From positions 4,216,001 through 4,280,000 of the forward strand of contig NZ_CP117877.1 in the NCBI RefSeq assembly GCF_028736115.1: a stretch of 64,000 nt of DNA. Direction: 5' to 3'. The translations under genes and the position numbers were made by a program. This document shows, one piece after another, positions 50,245-59,177 of this stretch. This DNA is from Mucilaginibacter sp. KACC 22063. GTDB lineage: Bacteria; Bacteroidota; Bacteroidia; Sphingobacteriales; Sphingobacteriaceae. The notes beneath the pieces were generated by a model. That model was not told the DNA's origin, did not search any database, and worked only from the letters and a program-made list of their open reading frames with translations. Numbering within the stretch: position 1 is the stretch's first letter; the number at the start of each line of letters is the position of its first letter.

Positions 50245-51135
50245 TTACTGGTTAAGTGTAAGGTATTGTTTGGGATTTACCGGCTTGCCATTGCGCCTTA
50301 CCTCGTAATGCAGGTGCGGTCCTGTTGAACGCCCGGTTGAACCAACCTTGCCAATCACCTCGCCTACGGTTACTCGCTGGCCTTCATGCACCAGTATTTT
50401 TGAAAGATGGCCGTACCAGGTTTGCACATTACCCATGTGTTGTATGCGGATACAGTTGCCATAACCGCCTGCACGGCCTGTAAATACTACCCTGCCGCTG
50501 GCAGTACATTTCACCGGGTCACCGGTATTACCTTTAAAGTCGATACCGGGATGAAACTCGCCACCGCCAAAATCAAACGGGTTGCTGCGGTATCCGAAAA
50601 AAGAAGTAAAGCTGCTTACCCTTGGGTAACCCATAGGCACCATAGCCACGTTGGTCACAAATTCTTCCAGGTAATTATTGTATTTAGCATACAACTTCAG
50701 GTTGTCTTGTTTTTTACTGCTGTTCTTTTTGGCTACGTTAATGGTATGGAAGGAAATTCCTCTTAAACCTCGTTTACCCAAATAATCGTTGATTTTTTTA
50801 AGCTTGCTCTGGATGCTTTCGATATATCCTAAAGCTTTATTATTACTGCTGTCACTTGAAGCTGAAATGGCGTCCAGTTTCTCATTACTTGCACCAACCT
50901 GTTCTTTTAAAGCCGCAATTTGCGATTGCAGGCGTAAGTTCTCCTTCGTTTTAAGATCTGCTGTAGCCTCAAGTTCTTTAACGCTGTACATAAGGCCCAT
51001 GGCAAGGCATATCACAATGGCAACCGTTAGCTTAAGTCCGTTAAAATGTTTTACTTTTATTCGTATTACTTTGGTCTGAAGCTGATCCTCATCATATACG
51101 CCGCTCACACCTAAATCTGCTTGTTTTAAGTTCAT
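50245..51135 (-). CDS. M23-family membrane-anchored peptidoglycan endopeptidase
   Basis: 296 residues. A single membrane helix (about 36-50, LTVAIVICLAMGLMYSV) is preceded by a short cytoplasmic tail and followed by a coiled coil (about 55-115, TKENLRLQSQIAALKEQV). The C-terminal LytM domain (about 175-290) carries the zinc motif FHPGIDFKG (His and Asp), WYGHLSKILVHEGQ and the HLHYEV motif (final His-x-His). It has the layout of a divisome- or elongasome-linked LytM factor, either a hydrolase or a regulator of amidases. All zinc ligands look intact, so it may be an active endopeptidase. Confidence 0.9.
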   Translation of the reverse strand: MNLKQADLGVSGVYDEDQLQTKVIRIKVKHFNGLKLTVAIVICLAMGLMYSVKELEATADLKTKENLRLQSQIAALKEQVGASNEKLDAISASSDSSNNKALGYIESIQSKLKKINDYLGKRGLRGISFHTINVAKKNSSKKQDNLKLYAKYNNYLEEFVTNVAMVPMGYPRVSSFTSFFGYRSNPFDFGGGEFHPGIDFKGNTGDPVKCTASGRVVFTGRAGGYGNCIRIQHMGNVQTWYGHLSKILVHEGQRVTVGEVIGKVGSTGRSTGPHLHYEVRRNGKPVNPKQYLTLNQ

Positions 51136-51265
51136 ACAATAGTTAAAAAATTTAATCAGGGTTGTAAACCTTACCTTGCATACCGTTGCCGTTGCACAGG
51201 TTAAGAGTAAACGTCAACAAAATGTTAATATTTTGCGAATTATGAAAATTTTGGCTCATGATTTT

Positions 51266-51273
51266 TACTTTTG
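51266..51273 (+). promoter_or_regulatory. -7 box (TACTTTTG) of the bacilliredoxin gene
   Basis: TAnnTTTG match 22 bases before the ATG at 51296. A TTTG at 51250-51253 is 12 bases upstream, shorter than the usual spacing. Confidence 0.4.
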
Positions 51274-51295
51274 TTATTCAAAAAATTGATTTGCA

Positions 51296-51709
51296 ATGAT
51301 GTACCCAGAATATTTAGTTGCTCCGATGAGAGCAGATCTTACCAACGCCGGTTTCGAAGAGTTAAAAGATGCTGATGCTGTTAAGAATGCAGTGGAAAGC
51401 GAAGGAACCGTTTTAGTAGTTGTTAACTCAGTTTGTGGCTGTGCTGCTGCTAACGCCCGCCCTGCTGCTAAAGCTGCTGCCCAGTTTGAAAAACATCCCG
51501 ACAGAATGGTAACTGTTTTTGCCGGTATGGAAAAAGATGCAGTTGATGCTGCACGTAACTACATGCTGCCTTATCCGCCATCATCACCATCAATGGCGTT
51601 ATTTAAAGATGGAAAATTAGTACACATGATCGAGCGCCATCAAATTGAAGGCCGTTCTGCACAAATGATTGCAGATAACCTGGTTCACGCTTTCGAGCAA
51701 TATTGCTAA
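51296..51709 (+). CDS. BrxA/BrxB-family bacilliredoxin
   Basis: 137 residues, the standard size for YphP/YqiW proteins. It has a thioredoxin-like fold with the C-G-C active site in VVVNSVCGCAAANARPA (Cys47 and Cys49), a conserved MYPEYLVAPMRADLT start and the C-terminal LPYPPSSPSMALFKDGKLV and IEGRSAQMIADNL. In Firmicutes these reduce bacillithiol mixed disulfides; in Bacteroidota, which may use bacillithiol too, the redox partner is likely. It is monocistronic with a downstream terminator. Confidence 0.93.
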   Translation: MMYPEYLVAPMRADLTNAGFEELKDADAVKNAVESEGTVLVVVNSVCGCAAANARPAAKAAAQFEKHPDRMVTVFAGMEKDAVDAARNYMLPYPPSSPSMALFKDGKLVHMIERHQIEGRSAQMIADNLVHAFEQYC

Positions 51710-51729
51710 GCAATACCTAACAAAATAAT

Positions 51730-51758
51730 AAAAGGCTGGAGTTTTACTCCGGCCTTTT
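51730..51758 (+). terminator. Terminator of the bacilliredoxin gene
   Basis: Arms AAAAGGCTGGAGT / ACTCCGGCCTTTT (one G-T pair) with a short loop, 20 bases after the stop. Confidence 0.85.
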
Positions 51759-51884
51759 GTGTTTTAAAGCCGTTCGCTGACTTTTTAGGCATAAAGCAAA
51801 ATTTACATCTTATAAAATGTAAAATATCCTGATATTGTAGCCCTTATAACTATTGTATGGATCAGTCCGTTATAGTGTTATAAG

Positions 51885-54389
51885 ATGAAAAGCGAAAAAA
51901 TTATAAATCTGATGTTTATTAAGAAAACCTTGCCTGCGCTTTTAATTGCAGGCGTTTTTATTTCGGCACACAACGGCGCTTTTGCACAGGAGCCGGTGCA
52001 TAAAGACCCTATGAGCATTTACAGGGCAACTGCTACCAAAATAAACGATTTGGTAAACACTAAGCTGGATGTAAAATTCGATTACAAAAAACGGTACCTG
52101 TACGGCAAAGAATGGGTAACGTTAAAACCACATTTTTACCCTACGGATTCACTACGCCTTGACGCCAAGGGTATGGACATTCACCAGATAGCCGTAGTAA
52201 AAAATGGCAAGAACGTTCCGCTAAAATATTCATACGATAACATGTCGCTGAACATTAAGCTGGATAAAAAGTATCTCAACTCAGAGAAGTACACCATCTA
52301 TATTGATTACACCTCAAAACCCGATGAACTAAAAGTACAGGGCAGCGCTGCTATCAATGATGCCAAGGGTTTATACTTCATTAACACGGACAGTACCGAA
52401 AAAGGCAAACCGGTACAGATCTGGACACAGGGTGAATCTGAAAGCAACTCGGCCTGGTTCCCTACTATTGATAAGCCCAACCAAAAAACCACCGACGAGA
52501 TCAGCATGACTGTTCCGGGTAAGTATGTGACCCTTTCCAACGGCCGCCTGGCTTCGCAGAAAAAGAATGCTGATGGCACCCGTACGGATACCTGGGTGAT
52601 GGACCTTCCTCATGCCCCTTACCTGATCATGATGGCGGTGGGAGATTTCCGCATTTACCATGATAAATGGCGCAATAAAGAAGTGAACTATTACCTGGAA
52701 CCTAAATATGCACCTTATGCAAAAGACATCTTCGGCTTTACGCCAGAAGTGATGGAATACTTCTCTAATATTTTAGGTGTTGACTATCCGTGGAATAAAT
52801 ACTCGCAGATTGTTGTGCGCGATTATGTAAGCGGCGCTATGGAAAACACTACCGCTACGCTGCATGGTGAGCAAGTACAGCTAACCCGCCGCCAATTGAT
52901 TGATGGCGGTTCTGAAAGTTTAATCGACATCGTACACGAACTTTTCCACCAGTGGTTTGGCGATTATGTAACTACAGAAAGCTGGAGCAACCTTACCGTT
53001 AATGAGTCGTTCGCCGACCTGAGCGAAACCTTATGGATGGAGCATAAATATGGTGCTGATGCCGGTAACGAATACAACTATAAAACCATTGAGCCTTATT
53101 TTCAAACACCGGGGGCAGCAACACGCAATCTTGTACGTTTCTATTATAATGACAAAGAGGACGTATTTGATATGGTTACTTACCGCAAAGGCGGCCGTAT
53201 CCTTAACATGCTGCGTCATTACTTAGGCGACGATGCTTTTTTTAAAGGGCTAAACCTTTATCTAAAAACCAACGCATTTAAAGCCGCTGAAGCACAGCAA
53301 CTGCGTTTAGCTTTTGAAGAAGTAAGCGGACAGGATCTCAACTGGTTCTTTAACCAATGGTATTACGGCGCCGGCCACCCGGTATTATCAATTAACTACC
53401 AGTGGGACGAAGCGACCAAGACTCAAAGTGTGATACTTAACCAATCGCAGGACGGCAATGCATTTATTTTACCCCTGAAGGTTGATATATACACCGCTAA
53501 CGGTAAAGAGCGTAAACAAGTTTGGATGCGTGACAAATCAGACACGCTTACCTTTAAACTTGCTGCCAAACCTAAATTGGTGAACGTTGATGCCGATAAA
53601 GTTTTACTGTGTATTAAAGTAGATAACCACACGCCGGAAGAATTTGCATACCAGTACTTTAACGGGCCTTTATACCTCGACAGGCACGAGGCATTAGCCG
53701 CCTTAAGCCCGCACCAAGATACCAAAGGCGCACGCGAAGTGGTACTGGCTGCTTTGAACGACAGATACTGGTCGTTACAGGTAGAGGCTATTAATGCACT
53801 CAACATGAAAAATGATGATGTGCGCAATGCCGCCCTGCCAATACTTACCAAACTGGCACAAACCAGCAAACGCACCGAAGTGCAGGCCGCTGCTTTACAT
53901 AAGCTTGCTGATCTTAAAGCCGCAGGGAACTTAAATATCTTTAAAAATGCAATCGGTAGCGAATCATACATGGTGGAAGCGGCTGCTTTACGTGGCATTG
54001 CGCAAATAGATGCCGCCGAAGCTTTAACCTATGCCCACAAACTGGAAAAAGACAGCGACGGACCGCTTAAACTTGAAATTGCAAACATCTACGCCACCAA
54101 CGGACAATCAGCCGACTGGCCTTTTGTTTACGAGCAGTTTACTAAAGGCAGGTTAGATACCAAAGCCCGTATGATGCGCAACTTTGCTAATATGGCTGCC
54201 AAAGTAGATAACCCTGCTTATGCTCAACAAGGTATCAGCGAACTGGTAAAAGCTGGTAAACGTTTTAAAGAATATGGCCAGACACCGCGTATTATTGAAT
54301 ACATCAACACGGTTAAAGCCGGACGCGAAAAACTTGGCGATCAGGCTTCGGCTAAAGCAGCCGAAGATGGCATAAAAGAACTACAATAA
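51885..54389 (+). CDS. M1-family zinc aminopeptidase with HEAT repeats
   Basis: 834 residues. A signal peptide is near the N-terminus; the ATG at 51912 (MFIKKTLPALLIAGVFISA) may be the real start, since it gives a normal-length signal. Gluzincin catalytic site: SGAMENTTATL substrate motif (about 320), HELFHQWFG with zinc ligands His351, His355 and general base Glu352, and third ligand Glu374 in NLTVNESFAD. The C-terminal part (about 585-800) consists of HEAT-like helical repeats (LDRHEALAALSPH, LQVEAINALNMKND, TEVQAAALHKLADLK), unlike the ERAP-type C domain. It cleaves N-terminal residues in the periplasm or at the surface. Confidence 0.92.
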   Translation: MKSEKIINLMFIKKTLPALLIAGVFISAHNGAFAQEPVHKDPMSIYRATATKINDLVNTKLDVKFDYKKRYLYGKEWVTLKPHFYPTDSLRLDAKGMDIHQIAVVKNGKNVPLKYSYDNMSLNIKLDKKYLNSEKYTIYIDYTSKPDELKVQGSAAINDAKGLYFINTDSTEKGKPVQIWTQGESESNSAWFPTIDKPNQKTTDEISMTVPGKYVTLSNGRLASQKKNADGTRTDTWVMDLPHAPYLIMMAVGDFRIYHDKWRNKEVNYYLEPKYAPYAKDIFGFTPEVMEYFSNILGVDYPWNKYSQIVVRDYVSGAMENTTATLHGEQVQLTRRQLIDGGSESLIDIVHELFHQWFGDYVTTESWSNLTVNESFADLSETLWMEHKYGADAGNEYNYKTIEPYFQTPGAATRNLVRFYYNDKEDVFDMVTYRKGGRILNMLRHYLGDDAFFKGLNLYLKTNAFKAAEAQQLRLAFEEVSGQDLNWFFNQWYYGAGHPVLSINYQWDEATKTQSVILNQSQDGNAFILPLKVDIYTANGKERKQVWMRDKSDTLTFKLAAKPKLVNVDADKVLLCIKVDNHTPEEFAYQYFNGPLYLDRHEALAALSPHQDTKGAREVVLAALNDRYWSLQVEAINALNMKNDDVRNAALPILTKLAQTSKRTEVQAAALHKLADLKAAGNLNIFKNAIGSESYMVEAAALRGIAQIDAAEALTYAHKLEKDSDGPLKLEIANIYATNGQSADWPFVYEQFTKGRLDTKARMMRNFANMAAKVDNPAYAQQGISELVKAGKRFKEYGQTPRIIEYINTVKAGREKLGDQASAKAAEDGIKELQ

Positions 54390-54394
54390 TCTGC

Positions 54395-54430
54395 AAGCCC
54401 TCCCCTAACCCCGGAGGGCTTTGCTTTTTT
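54395..54430 (+). terminator. Terminator of the M1 peptidase gene
   Basis: Arms AAGCCCTCC / GGAGGGCTT with a 9-base loop followed by a T-run, beginning 6 bases after the stop. The wording CCCTCCCCTAACCCC recurs in the kdpA-kdpB repeat. Confidence 0.85.
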
Positions 54431-54477
54431 TACAACTAACTTGTAACTTGCTCATACATAACAACACATATAATCTC

Positions 54478-55014
54478 ATGAAAAACTTAATTTCGAGAAA
54501 ATCATTTATGCTTAGCTTAATGGCTATGCTGATGTCTGTATCGCTTTTTGCACAGGATAAGCCACAACGTCAAAGCCCGGCAGCTACTGCCGAAGGCACT
54601 ATCCACGGCGCAGCCATCACCATTAAATACAGCAGCCCGGCTGTAAAAGGCCGCAAGATATGGGGCGACCTGGTGCCTTTTGATAAAGTTTGGCGCGCAG
54701 GCGCTAATGAAGCCACCATTTTTGAAACCAGCAAAGCAATTAAGGTGGAAGGCAAAACACTGCCTGCAGGTAAATACAGCCTGTACCTTACTCCTGGTGA
54801 AAACGAATGGAAAGTGATCTTTAATTCACAAACCGGCCAATGGGGCATTAACCGTGATGGCTCAACAACTGACGATGCTACTAAAGATGTATTAGTGGTA
54901 ACCGTAAAACCTAAAAAATCTGCCACTATGGAAGAAAGACTGGTTTACCGCATTACTAAAACCGGCTTTGAAATGGCATGGGATAACTTAGTTGTTCCGG
55001 TTACTATCAAATAA
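54478..55014 (+). CDS. DUF2911 family periplasmic protein
   Basis: 178 residues from the ATG at 54478; an upstream frame of 19 codons is non-signal-like and is rejected. A signal peptide (ISRKSFMLSLMAMLMSVSLF, cleaved after AQ) leads to the DUF2911 domain: TAEGTIHGAAITIKYSSPAVKGRKIW, DKVWRAGANEATIFETS, LPAGKYSLYLTPGENEWKVIF, and TVKPKKSATMEERLVYR. The family, common in Bacteroidota, resembles lipid-binding or envelope-stress proteins without a proven role. It is monocistronic. Confidence 0.9.
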   Translation: MKNLISRKSFMLSLMAMLMSVSLFAQDKPQRQSPAATAEGTIHGAAITIKYSSPAVKGRKIWGDLVPFDKVWRAGANEATIFETSKAIKVEGKTLPAGKYSLYLTPGENEWKVIFNSQTGQWGINRDGSTTDDATKDVLVVTVKPKKSATMEERLVYRITKTGFEMAWDNLVVPVTIK

Positions 55015-55032
55015 AGAGCTTACTTATTAAAC

Positions 55033-55063
55033 AGAAGAGGGCTGCCAATGGCGGCCCTCTTCT
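55033..55063. terminator. Terminator between the DUF2911 and serine-hydrolase genes
   Basis: Arms AGAAGAGGGC / GCCCTCTTCT with an 11-base loop. It lies between convergent genes. Confidence 0.8.
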
Positions 55064-55079
55064 GTTATGGGTTATTTGA

Positions 55080-56291
55080 TCATTTGTTAGTAGCCTGGTA
55101 TAAAAGATTTACAATCGCACTTTTATCTTCCATATACTTATTGCAGATAAATAATCCGCCTTTACCTGTTGTCTTGTTAAAAAACAAAAAGGTACTTACT
55201 CCCGGGTCATCGCCATCGTGCCCTATCATACCGTTAGTATACAAATTCCATAAAACACCTTTATTGCGTTTTGTAGCATTAAAACCAGCAGGAAGTTTAC
55301 TTAACTCAAAGTGCGGGGTAAACATTTCTTTGTAAGATGCTTTTGATAACAATGTGGTATCGCCAGCATACCCGCGGATAATTGCTTGCAGGTATTTACT
55401 TAAATCTTCAGGAGACGTTTTAAAACTGCCGTCGGGGTAAGTGATCTCATCGTATAAAGGAAAATACTCTTTAAGGTCATAATATAAATAAGCATGGTTT
55501 TTCAAATTTACCGATGATAAAAACCATCCGCTGTGAACCATTTTTAATGGTTTAATAATATACTTATTGGTAAACTCGGCATAGCTCATTCCCGATTTGA
55601 TCTCAATAAGATAGGCAATTAAAGCCGAAGCGATATTACTGTAAACAGATGCCTGCCCCGGTTCGGCATTCACAAAGTTCTTATCGTTATAATATTTGCC
55701 CTGACTTGACAGATAGTTGAAAAGGAAATCTTTTAAATCGCTATCAGGAATGGCCTGGTTATATCCAATTGCCTGCAATTTGCTCAAAGCGTCCTGGCTG
55801 TAACTCCGCAGAGCAGGGTAAAAGTGGCAAGTATTCGGATAAATCGAAGGATTATCTATGATACCCGATGTATGATCGGTCAGCTGTTTTATGGTGATGC
55901 CTCCCTTATTAGTATTAGGGTTGATGACTTTAAATGGCAGGATATCGTTTATCTCAGTTTCCAGATTAAAATAGTGCAGCTCTATCGCCCTCATTAAAGC
56001 AACCGAAAGAATCGTTTTACTTACTGATCCGATGTTTTGTATGGTTTTAAAACTATATGGTACCTTACCTTTTATATCTGCATACCCAAAGTTCTTTTTA
56101 TAAATGACATGATCCGCATCTACCAACATCACCGAAAGCCCCGGCAGACTATCTTGGACTACTACTTTTTGAAGATTTGCGGTTAATGAACCATACTTAG
56201 CCTGAGCCTTTAAATGATGAGGGATAAGCAGGGTCAATACCAAACAGCAAAAAAGAAACCGGTGGGAAACAACGTTGATTTTATCTTTCAT
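55080..56291 (-). CDS. Secreted serine hydrolase, beta-lactamase (class C-like) family
   Basis: 403 residues with a signal peptide (about 1-30, ending LKAQ). The serine-lysine active site is GSVSKTI (Ser89, Lys92), the Tyr-x-Asn motif is in ASVYSNIASAL, and the third motif (normally His/Lys-x-Gly) is near IGHDGDDPG. Such class C-like proteins can be esterases, D-aminopeptidases or peptidoglycan enzymes; a true beta-lactamase role is unlikely from this sequence. It lies 47 bases downstream of an AraC-type regulator gene on the same strand. Confidence 0.88.
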   Translation of the reverse strand: MKDKINVVSHRFLFCCLVLTLLIPHHLKAQAKYGSLTANLQKVVVQDSLPGLSVMLVDADHVIYKKNFGYADIKGKVPYSFKTIQNIGSVSKTILSVALMRAIELHYFNLETEINDILPFKVINPNTNKGGITIKQLTDHTSGIIDNPSIYPNTCHFYPALRSYSQDALSKLQAIGYNQAIPDSDLKDFLFNYLSSQGKYYNDKNFVNAEPGQASVYSNIASALIAYLIEIKSGMSYAEFTNKYIIKPLKMVHSGWFLSSVNLKNHAYLYYDLKEYFPLYDEITYPDGSFKTSPEDLSKYLQAIIRGYAGDTTLLSKASYKEMFTPHFELSKLPAGFNATKRNKGVLWNLYTNGMIGHDGDDPGVSTFLFFNKTTGKGGLFICNKYMEDKSAIVNLLYQATNK

Positions 56292-56338
56292 GCTGCAAGA
56301 TAAATTACCTGGTAAATCAATAATTGTATAAAAACGAA

Positions 56339-57148
56339 CTACGTATTATTTGAAAAAGGAAGTATGTACTGGTGGCTGTCAAACTTTGTCGGCCGGCTGT
56401 CCATTATTTTGCTGTAGCTTTTGATAAAGTGCGACTGATCGTAATAGCCATATTTATAGTAAACTTCAGCAAGTGATTTGTCTTTATCCAGCTCATTAAC
56501 CAGGCTGCGCATACGTAAAATAGACCGGAAGCTTTGAGGCGCCATACCGATATGATCATTGAATTTCTTCTCTATATATCTTTTTGAATATCCTGCATAA
56601 TTGGCAACATCATCCATCTTTAATGAAGGATTTAAAAGATCGCCGGATAACCGCAGGCATAAAGCCTGTACTAAAGTTGAATTTGCAGTGCTGTTATTAA
56701 AAAATGAACCAAAAACGTCATAACATTTCGCTTCAACAGCATTTACATCCAGTTTACCTGCATCCATAAATTTCAAGTAAGCAGCATTATTAATGTCTTT
56801 AAGATCAGCATATCGATCTGTGATTTCGTTCAAAGGCAAATTTGTAACAAGCGATATCGCCCACGGGTTAAACTGCACCATAATTGCCTTTGTATAAGGC
56901 ATCAATGATACTTTAAGCCTTTTGGTGGTTTGCCCTACTAAATAAATACCATCACCGATGTGCTTAATTCCAGCATTGTTTTCCCAAATAATACCCTGAC
57001 CACTTACAAATGCAATAGTGAAACAACCGTTGGGAAGCGTATACCTTCCTTCTGAAATTAAAGGATGATTAAGATTATCAAGAACCCAGAATTTTCTTAT
57101 GTAATTGCTGAAATTACTTTGAGGAGTTACTTCTGCATAATTAAACAT
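56339..57148 (-). CDS. AraC-family transcriptional regulator
   Basis: 269 residues. An N-terminal domain of DUF6597 type (FSNYIRKFWVLDN, NGCFTIAFVSGQ, GIYLVGQTTKRLKV) precedes the C-terminal double helix-turn-helix (about 168-262): KMDDVANYAGYSKRYIEKKF and AEVYYKYGYYDQSHFIKSYS, the AraC signature. It is followed by the serine hydrolase gene and may regulate it, with no regulon known. It is preceded by cdaA, 16 bases upstream on the same strand. Confidence 0.88.
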   Translation of the reverse strand: MFNYAEVTPQSNFSNYIRKFWVLDNLNHPLISEGRYTLPNGCFTIAFVSGQGIIWENNAGIKHIGDGIYLVGQTTKRLKVSLMPYTKAIMVQFNPWAISLVTNLPLNEITDRYADLKDINNAAYLKFMDAGKLDVNAVEAKCYDVFGSFFNNSTANSTLVQALCLRLSGDLLNPSLKMDDVANYAGYSKRYIEKKFNDHIGMAPQSFRSILRMRSLVNELDKDKSLAEVYYKYGYYDQSHFIKSYSKIMDSRPTKFDSHQYILPFSNNT

Positions 57149-57164
57149 ACGCGATTACACGTTT

Positions 57165-57965
57165 TTAAAAATCCTTGTTCAGCAGTTTTTCCAATTCCGC
57201 GAAACTGATATCCATTTTAACCCGGCCATGCTTGGCATAAGATAACTCGCCGGTTTCTTCAGATACGATGATAGCGGTAGCTTCGTTGTTTTCTGTTACG
57301 CCAATCCCTGCCCTGTGGCGCAAACCAAATTGCGGGGGAAGGTCGGTATTATCTGTCAGTGGCAAAATGCAACTGGCCGAACGGATTTTATTGCCCGATA
57401 TTACAACTGCCCCATCATGCAGCGGACTGGTTTTCTGGAATATGCTTTCGAGCAGGCGCTTGGATATTTTGGCGTCTAAAACCTCGCAGCTGTTCTGAAA
57501 AAATTGTTCGTCGTAAAATCTGGCAAAAACGATCAATGCCCCGGTACGGGTTTGTTTAAGGCTTTTGCAGGCATCAATAATAGGCTTAATGCGTGCGTAG
57601 TTGTTTTTTTCAGTTTCTGCCTTACCGAAAAAATATCGCCACCAGGCTTTGTTACGCTGCAAGGAGGCATTCTTCCCTACCAATAACAGAAACCGCCTGA
57701 TCTCCTGCTGAAAAACTACGATTACTGCGATGATACCCACATTCATGAAATTGCCCAGGATACCTGTAAGCAATTGCATGTGCAGGGCACGCACTACAAA
57801 ATACAATATGCAGATGATGGCCAGACCGATAAAGATATTAGCCGCTATGGTACCACGTATCAGGTTGTACAATTGATAGATAATAATAGCCACTAAAACA
57901 ATATCAAGCGCGCTAAAGAAGTTGAATTTCAGAAAGCTGAAGTCGAACAAATGCATTGCCTGCAA
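57165..57965 (-). CDS. cdaA: Diadenylate cyclase
   Basis: 266 residues. Three N-terminal membrane helices (about 20-37, 43-60, 68-87) precede the DAC domain with the DGA motif at 184-186 (SPLHDGAVVI) and RHRAG at 216-220; both catalytic motifs are intact. It makes c-di-AMP, which in other bacteria controls potassium uptake and osmotic balance. A kdp operon lies 3 kb downstream. In many Bacteroidota cdaA follows folP; here they are separated. The downstream AraC gene starts 16 bases after its stop. Confidence 0.95.
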   Translation of the reverse strand: MQAMHLFDFSFLKFNFFSALDIVLVAIIIYQLYNLIRGTIAANIFIGLAIICILYFVVRALHMQLLTGILGNFMNVGIIAVIVVFQQEIRRFLLLVGKNASLQRNKAWWRYFFGKAETEKNNYARIKPIIDACKSLKQTRTGALIVFARFYDEQFFQNSCEVLDAKISKRLLESIFQKTSPLHDGAVVISGNKIRSASCILPLTDNTDLPPQFGLRHRAGIGVTENNEATAIIVSEETGELSYAKHGRVKMDISFAELEKLLNKDF

Positions 57966-58050
57966 GTTAGCAAGTTTTAAGTGTTAAGGCAAGTAAGATA
58001 AATGGAGAGAAGCTATTGACTATATCTGCTAAGAAAGTAAAATAACAAGT

Positions 58051-58116
58051 TTGTCATTCCGAACGTATGTGAGGAATCTAATTTGATAAGATCCTTCGCT
58101 TTGCTCAGGATGACAC
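58051..58116. repeat. Palindromic intergenic repeat (RIPE-like)
   Basis: Starts TTGTCATTCCGAAC, contains GAGGAATCT and ends CAGGATGACA. It is a copy of the same dispersed family and lies between cdaA and the TerC-like gene. Confidence 0.7.
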
Positions 58117-58127
58117 ACTATTTATAT

Positions 58128-59177
58128 CTATACCGCTTCTTCTTTCTTCGGGAAAATCAATGAAGCAACAATGCTGATAACTAATATCCCAAGAATAATA
58201 TACAGTGATGTAGCAGTGGTTATTCCAACTTTTTCGGCATACTCCCCTGCAAGCATCTTTAAGCCGATAAATGCTAATAGGACTGACAATCCCACCTTTA
58301 GCAGGTGAAACTTATCAATAATATTTACCAGCAAAAAGAACATTGACCGTAAGCCCAGTATGGCAAATATGTTAGAGAAGAAGACGATGAATGGGTCCTT
58401 CGTCACCGAAAATATTGCCGGTATTGAGTCTACTGCAAACACAAGGTCTGTCACCTCAATGATCAATAGCACAAGAAGTAGCGGGGTAATCATTTTTTTA
58501 CCATTGATCCTGACAAAAAACTTATTGCCCGAGAACTGCGGATGTACCGAAAAGTATTTTGAAGCAAACTTAACAATAGGATGATGCTGCGGGTCAATCT
58601 CGTCTTCCTTGTTACGGTTAATAAACATCATGACACCCGTGTAAACCAGGAATGCACCAAACAGGTATAAAATCCAGTGGAAATTGGCAATAAGCGACGA
58701 ACCAATGAATATGAACAGGAAGCGCATGATTACCGCGCCTATAATACCCCATACCAATACCTTATGATAATGCCGCTGATCAACTGCAAAAGCCGAAAAA
58801 ATAAGTATCATCACGAAAATATTGTCGACAGAAAGTGCGTATTCAACAATATAACCGGTAATAAATTCGAGTGATAAGTTTTTACGGTATAAAGCAAGGC
58901 TACCCTCAAAATCGTTCGGGTTAAGCTTTAGCCTGTGTAAATGCCGCTGATTGATCTCCTTTAAAGCTTCGAAGCTATCTATATGATGCAGCAGGTGCCC
59001 ATAACGATAGATTAAGCCGTAAAATATTAAAGCCAAAGCAACCCATACCGCACTCATGATACCGGCCTGCTTCATGCTCACCGGCTTGTCCGACTTACTA
59101 AACAGGCCCAGGTCAATAGCCAGCATAAGTGCAATGAACACTAAAAAACCGGCTATAAATTCTATTTCGCTGGCCAT
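58128..59177 (-). CDS. TerC/Alx-family integral membrane protein
   Basis: 349 residues with about eight to nine membrane helices. Signature motifs are EFITGYIVEYALSVDNIFVM (acidic, metal-binding, about 104-124) and EVTDLVFAVDSIPAIFSV (second acidic motif, about 240-257), the two DN/DS-type repeats of the family. TerC and Alx are linked to manganese or other metal export and tellurite tolerance. The start overlaps the upstream polyprenyl synthetase stop by one base (TAATG). Confidence 0.9.
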   Translation of the reverse strand: MASEIEFIAGFLVFIALMLAIDLGLFSKSDKPVSMKQAGIMSAVWVALALIFYGLIYRYGHLLHHIDSFEALKEINQRHLHRLKLNPNDFEGSLALYRKNLSLEFITGYIVEYALSVDNIFVMILIFSAFAVDQRHYHKVLVWGIIGAVIMRFLFIFIGSSLIANFHWILYLFGAFLVYTGVMMFINRNKEDEIDPQHHPIVKFASKYFSVHPQFSGNKFFVRINGKKMITPLLLVLLIIEVTDLVFAVDSIPAIFSVTKDPFIVFFSNIFAILGLRSMFFLLVNIIDKFHLLKVGLSVLLAFIGLKMLAGEYAEKVGITTATSLYIILGILVISIVASLIFPKKEEAV

